A DNA stretch of 38,865 nucleotides from Sulfurimonas sp. GWF2_37_8 (GTDB lineage: Bacteria > Campylobacterota > Campylobacteria > Campylobacterales > Sulfurimonadaceae), in assembly GCA_001829625.1 (NCBI GenBank), contig MIBW01000012.1, positions 20,945 through 59,809 on the forward strand. Reading direction: 5' to 3'. Positions 35,820 through 38,865 of the stretch are shown here, in pieces. The position numbers were made by a program, and so were the translations under genes. Below the pieces are notes generated by a model. That model was not told the DNA's origin, made no database searches, and saw nothing but the letters and a program-made list of their open reading frames with translations. Position 1 is the first letter of the stretch. Every line of letters begins with the position of its first letter.

Positions 35820-36781
35820 TGTACAAAAGCGAGTTTGACAAACATATACAAAGTCACTCTATCACTAACGCTCTGCTCTTTTTTGGGGAGAGTAATTTTC
35901 TCATCGATATGTACACACAAATGATGAGCAATATTGAAGATGCTTCTATTTTAAAGTTTTACCACAACGAGTATGATTTTAACTCCGCAAAAGCGCATCT
36001 CTCTCAGGCTTCTTTATTTGGTGATAGAAACATTCTTATCATCAAAAGCGAAAAAAAAGTACCAAAAAAAGAGCTTGATGTTCTTTTTGGCTATTGCGAA
36101 AAAAACTCTGAAAATATCTTTATCTATGCCTACTATGGAGAAGATCAAAAAAGCTATGCAAAAGCTTATGATGCAAAAAAAGTGATGAGTGTACGTTTTT
36201 TTCATCCTAAAGATTTTGAAGCGCAAAATATCGTTATGTCACTTGCTCATGAGAAAAAAGTTCAAATAGACAAATATACTATTTCCCATCTTTTACACGT
36301 TCATAATGGCAATGTAGCTCTAGCTTGTAACGAACTTGACAAACTCAGAGTCTATGATAGAATTATCACCAATAAAGATATCGAACATCTGGTACATGGT
36401 TTGGCGGAGATCAATCTTGATGATTTTTTCAAAAAAATATTGGCTAAAAAAGAGTTCTTAGATGATTTGCAAAATCTTTTGGAACATGGAGAAGATGAGA
36501 TACGCATACTCACTGCGTTTACTTCTTTTGTAACACAACTTTATATGTTCAATATTTATATTCGTGTCAATGGAGCTGCAAATGCCATGGATATTTTGGG
36601 CTATCCTGCTCCCAAGTTTGTTGTAGATGAAAAAGCAGCACTCTCGATAAAGTTCAAACCTCAAGTTTATTATAAGTTGCATGAGCTACTTTTGGAGAGT
36701 GAACTCAAGATGAAAAGTTCACATATTGATAAAAGCGCTATTTTGTTTGCAGCACTAATAAAAGTTCAGAAGCTTCTTTAA
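35819..36781 (+). CDS. holA: DNA polymerase III delta subunit
   Basis: 320 residues. Clamp-loader AAA+-like fold: an N-terminal domain (LFFGESNFLIDMY about 19-31; SLFGDRNILIIKSEKKV about 62-78), HVHNGNVALACNELDKL (about 160-176), and a C-terminal collar-type helical domain. As expected for delta, no Walker A is present. Opens the sliding clamp. The ATG overlaps the rnr TAA (TAATG), so translation is coupled. Confidence 0.85.
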   Translation: MYKSEFDKHIQSHSITNALLFFGESNFLIDMYTQMMSNIEDASILKFYHNEYDFNSAKAHLSQASLFGDRNILIIKSEKKVPKKELDVLFGYCEKNSENIFIYAYYGEDQKSYAKAYDAKKVMSVRFFHPKDFEAQNIVMSLAHEKKVQIDKYTISHLLHVHNGNVALACNELDKLRVYDRIITNKDIEHLVHGLAEINLDDFFKKILAKKEFLDDLQNLLEHGEDEIRILTAFTSFVTQLYMFNIYIRVNGAANAMDILGYPAPKFVVDEKAALSIKFKPQVYYKLHELLLESELKMKSSHIDKSAILFAALIKVQKLL

Positions 36782-36793
36782 GAAAAATCTTCT

Positions 36794-37870
36794 CTAAGCT
36801 AATTTAGCTTTTTCTATCTTTTTTCTTTCAACTTTCATACGGTCTTGAAACTGCTTACTTTTGTCTTTTGCAAAAAGCTGCATATCCTCAATTTCATCCA
36901 TCTCATCAACAATTTCAACACCCAAAAGTGTTTCAATCGCATCTTCAAGGCTCACAACCCCGACTGTTTGTCCATAGTTATCAAAAACGATAAAAAGGTG
37001 CGTTTTTCTTTTTACAAAAAGGTCTATCAAATGTGGAACAGGAAGATTTTCTGAAACCATATGCACCTCATGAGAGATACTCTCAAGTGTTATAGTATCA
37101 TGGTCTTCATTACTCTCTTCAAGGATTTTTTGGTTAAAAACCATACCTACAATATCATCTAAAGTCTCTCCAAATATCGGAATACGTGAATGAATATACA
37201 TCCTGTCATCTTCGATAGCCTCTTCAATTTTTGTATCAGCTCTAAGGGCGAAAACAACGCTCCTTGGAGTCATAATATCTTTTGCTTTAATGTTTTTGAG
37301 CTTCAAAAGGTTCTCTATCAAATCACTCTCTTTTGATAATATCGCCCCTTCCCTCTCACCCATAGCAACGATTTCCATGATTTCATCACGTGAAAAATTG
37401 TTATGATGTTTTTTGTTTTTTGATATAAAATTTGTCAAAAAAGATGAAAACCAAGTAAAAGGCATACTTATAAACATCAGGTATGAGATAATATACGCCG
37501 ATGGAACTAAAAGTTTTTTCCAATAAAGCGCACCGATTGTCTTCGGAATAATCTCTGAAAAATACAAAATAAGCAGTGTAACAACAAACGCAACAAGAGC
37601 CTGCCACTCCTCTCCAAAAATTATCTGTGCTTGAGCACCGACACCTGCAGCACCCATTGTATGGGCAAATGTATTAACTGTTAGGATAGATGATATAGGT
37701 TTGTCAATATTGGTTTTGAGATTTTTTAGTTTATTGACTAGGGTATCATTTTCTCCATTGGATAAACTTTGTATATAAGAGTTTGTGCTTGAGAGTAAAA
37801 CTGCTTCAAGAACCGAACAAAGAAACGATATAAGAATTGCTACTAAGAGGTAAGTTATCAGGAGTGTCAT
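36794..37870 (-). CDS. CNNM/CorC (HlyC-type) membrane protein, DUF21 plus CBS pair
   Basis: 358 residues. DUF21/CNNM transmembrane domain about 1-150 with SVLEAVLLSS near 18-27 and FSEIIPKTIGA near 118-128; cytoplasmic CBS pair about 185-310 (KDIMTPRSVVFAL; YGQTVGVVSLEDAIETLLG). It ends in a basic helix about 320-358 and lacks the CorC_HlyC domain found in longer members. CNNM-type proteins (S. aureus MpfA) are linked to magnesium export; that function is inferred here. AGGA precedes the ATG by eight to nine bases. The ATG overlaps the stop of a 20-codon upstream ORF, which suggests regulated translation. Confidence 0.88.
   Translation of the reverse strand: MTLLITYLLVAILISFLCSVLEAVLLSSTNSYIQSLSNGENDTLVNKLKNLKTNIDKPISSILTVNTFAHTMGAAGVGAQAQIIFGEEWQALVAFVVTLLILYFSEIIPKTIGALYWKKLLVPSAYIISYLMFISMPFTWFSSFLTNFISKNKKHHNNFSRDEIMEIVAMGEREGAILSKESDLIENLLKLKNIKAKDIMTPRSVVFALRADTKIEEAIEDDRMYIHSRIPIFGETLDDIVGMVFNQKILEESNEDHDTITLESISHEVHMVSENLPVPHLIDLFVKRKTHLFIVFDNYGQTVGVVSLEDAIETLLGVEIVDEMDEIEDMQLFAKDKSKQFQDRMKVERKKIEKAKLA
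36796..36826 (+). terminator. Terminator after holA
   Basis: Palindrome AAGCTAATTTAGCTT (36796-36810) folds as a 5-bp stem with AATTT loop, followed by TTTCTATC and a T6 run on the + strand. It overlaps the stop codon of the convergent CNNM-type gene. Confidence 0.6.
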
Positions 37871-37929
37871 AGAGTTTTTCCTATGAACAGATTGGGTAAA
37901 CTACGCGAGTCTGGGTCGCTTTTGGTCAT
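37867..37929 (-). CDS. Possible 20-residue leader peptide of the CNNM/CorC gene
   Basis: ATG at 37929 with AAAGGA upstream (eight-base spacing), 20 codons, TGA overlapping the ATG of the CNNM-type gene in an ATGA. The product begins MTKSDPDSRSLP and ends NLFIGKTL. An N-terminal Asp-Pro stretch followed by LP and LF recalls the E. coli MgtL leader (MEPDPTPLP...), whose translation senses low Mg by ribosome destabilisation. The whole leader lies between a GCTACAATT promoter element and the main start. Size is too small for proof by composition. Confidence 0.45.
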   Translation of the reverse strand: MTKSDPDSRSLPNLFIGKTL

Positions 37930-37957
37930 TTAATATTTCCTTTAAAAAATTGGAGGC

Positions 37958-37966
37958 AATTGTAGC
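37958..37966 (-). promoter_or_regulatory. Extended -10 element GCTACAATT upstream of the CNNM/CorC leader
   Basis: Minus-strand TACAAT (37964-37959) with upstream GC; expected start about 37952, giving a leader of about 80 bases that contains the 20-codon ORF. Confidence 0.5.
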
Positions 37967-38064
37967 ATATTAAAGTTACTACTTAGATTTTTAGAACAAT
38001 TATCTTCAAACATTACATCTGCTTTAGACGCTGATATCTTTTATGCATTTACTAAGGAAGATTT

Positions 38065-38145
38065 GTGGAACGCTTTATCACTTTCATAGCACTTTTAATG
38101 CTCCTCACATTTTTCGACTTGCTAAACACTAAACGCAGCCGATAA
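38065..38145 (+). CDS. Possible 26-residue single-span membrane miniprotein
   Basis: GTG at 38065 preceded by AAGGAAG (38054-38060), 26 codons, TAA at 38143. Begins MERFITFIALLMLLTFFDLL and ends NTKRSR: one hydrophobic helix flanked by charged ends, C-terminus basic. Family not recognised. The good ribosome-binding site distinguishes it from chance hydrophobic ORFs. It ends 48 bases before the substrate-binding protein gene and could share its transcript. The rest of 37968-38064 shows nothing supportable. Confidence 0.4.
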   Translation: MERFITFIALLMLLTFFDLLNTKRSR

Positions 38146-38193
38146 TCTCAACAAGAATATGTTATGATTTTCCATATAAATAGAGAGTTGTGG

Positions 38194-38805
38194 ATGAAAA
38201 AATCATTTTTGTTTTTATTAGTTTTTTTTATATACTTCACTCCTTTAAGTGCAAAAAGTCAGAGCAATGTTCTTATCATTCACTCCTACTCTCAAGAGTA
38301 TAGCTGGACAAAAAAGCAGCATGAGAGTTTTGTTGGCTTTATCCGTCAAAATTTTAAAGCACCTTTGGAGATCTCCACTGAATATCTTGACACAAAACGC
38401 GTTGCGTTTACTCCTGAGTATAAAGAAAAATTTCGTACATATCTCCAAATGAAATATGCTGGATGTACTCCTGATCTTGTTTATGTCACAGATGACAATG
38501 CGTTGAACTTCGTGAGAGAGAGCAAGACCTCTCTTTTTTTTGAAGTGCCTGTTATATTTTCAGGTATCAACGATCTCAATCTGCAAACGCAGCTTGAACC
38601 TTCTCGTTATACAGGCGTTTATGAGATCAAAAAAATCCAAGAAAATATAAAACTGCTCAAAAGCTTTTCACCACAAACAAAAGATGTTTACTTTGTAGGT
38701 GATGCGACTGAAACTTACTCTGCGATAGAGCAAGATGTCAAGAACCAACAAAAAGATTTCTCTACAATGAAGTTTCATTTTATTCATAATGAAACTTCAT
38801 TGTAG
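38194..38805 (+). CDS. Periplasmic ABC-type substrate-binding sensor domain (artificially truncated)
   Basis: From ATG 38194 (GAGAG upstream) the product has a signal peptide of about 20 residues (MKKSFLFLLVFFIYFTPLSA), then an ABC substrate-binding fold: NVLIIHSYSQEYSWT, PDLVYVTDDNALNFV, PVIFSGIND, KDVYFVGDATETYSAIE. In this phylum such domains usually form the sensor of a longer histidine kinase or diguanylate cyclase. The frame enters a perfect inverted repeat at 38702 and meets a stop only in the reversed copy, so residues after about 196 and the stop are not trustworthy. The earlier in-frame ATG at 38164 is less likely because it would mask the signal peptide. Confidence 0.8.
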   Translation: MKKSFLFLLVFFIYFTPLSAKSQSNVLIIHSYSQEYSWTKKQHESFVGFIRQNFKAPLEISTEYLDTKRVAFTPEYKEKFRTYLQMKYAGCTPDLVYVTDDNALNFVRESKTSLFFEVPVIFSGINDLNLQTQLEPSRYTGVYEIKKIQENIKLLKSFSPQTKDVYFVGDATETYSAIEQDVKNQQKDFSTMKFHFIHNETSL

Positions 38806-38865
38806 AGAAATCTTTTTGTTGGTTCTTGACATCTTGCTCTATCGCAGAGTAAGTTTCAGTCGCAT
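38702..38865. repeat. Perfect 78-bp inverted repeat at the window end
   Basis: Bases 38702-38779 and 38788-38865 are exact reverse complements, separated by an 8-base loop, and the second arm ends at the last base. The native loop region already contains a short dyad (GTTTCATT / AATGAAAC) that could prime fold-back. Most likely an assembly or amplification chimera. Confidence 0.95.

Noticed and set aside
37893-37925. G+C-rich GCGA...TCGC dyad as a riboswitch or terminator
   Set aside because: Only four base pairs; the sequence is better explained as the coding part of the 20-codon leader.
1-38865. CRISPR arrays, transposases, phage genes
   Set aside because: No regularly spaced direct repeats and no recognisable cas, transposase, integrase or phage structural genes were found on either strand.

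Overview
The window looks like chromosomal DNA from a Campylobacterota (Epsilonproteobacteria) bacterium, probably a Sulfurimonas- or Sulfuricurvum-like, motile, respiratory organism. The support is a Wolinella-type fumarate reductase (frdC-frdA order, four haem-ligand histidines at identical spacing), a chemoreceptor with a C-terminal zinc-binding CZB domain, a cbpA-hspR heat-shock pair, a desulforedoxin-rubrerythrin-rubredoxin fusion, a DUF3373 outer-membrane protein, a short 650-residue RNase R and a generally A+T-rich composition. Genus is inferred; no rRNA is present.

Layout. 1-2068: frdA (cut by the window start) and frdC. 2231-9557: CZB chemoreceptor, a small coiled-coil protein, periplasmic rhodanese, an RND pump without a visible adaptor gene, an unknown gene and a TonB-type protein. 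9573-9807: tRNA-Glu and tRNA-Lys under a perfect sigma-70 promoter. 9850-13680: an A+T-richer, probably acquired block (decayed ORF, AraC-GyrI regulator, phytoene-dehydrogenase-like oxidoreductase, DUF2141 protein, Crp/Fnr regulator). 13721-14428: DUF445 membrane protein. 14606-19393: a zinc locus, znuA-znuC-znuB plus a fused ZevA/ZevB-like transporter, divergent from a Fur-family (Zur-like) regulator that overlaps ribA, with a 21-bp near-perfect palindrome between the two arms. 19667-21000: cbpA-hspR with a HAIR operator on its promoter. 21070-30615: M29-like aminopeptidase, purH, pfkA, a chemoreceptor/DUF3373 porin/haemless cytochrome-like block, and purL. 30795-32926: desulforubrerythrin, a ferritin-like protein, greB and an unknown gene. 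33057-36781: HDOD protein, rnr, holA. 36794-37929: a CNNM/CorC-type membrane protein preceded by a possible leader peptide. 38194-end: the start of a periplasmic ABC-type substrate-binding sensor, broken by a perfect 78-bp inverted repeat that ends exactly at the window end.

Functional themes: zinc acquisition under one operator; protein-folding stress under HspR autoregulation; peroxide and iron handling by the desulforubrerythrin/ferritin-like pair; de novo purine synthesis (purH, purL) flanking phosphofructokinase; chemotaxis.

The most notable signals not explained by genes are: (i) about 31 copies of the octamer AAACGCAG on both strands and in all reading frames, absent from the acquired block and nearly absent from the zinc locus, at a density like that of DNA-uptake sequences; (ii) the terminal fold-back; (iii) an SD-equipped acidic/proline leader ORF fused by ATGA to a CNNM/CorC gene, reminiscent of MgtL; (iv) a relic of the pfkA 3' end on the far side of the porin/chemoreceptor block; (v) an FrdC carrying Val where Wolinella has the essential E-pathway Glu180; (vi) two genes whose -10-like element sits directly before the ATG, suggesting leaderless mRNAs.
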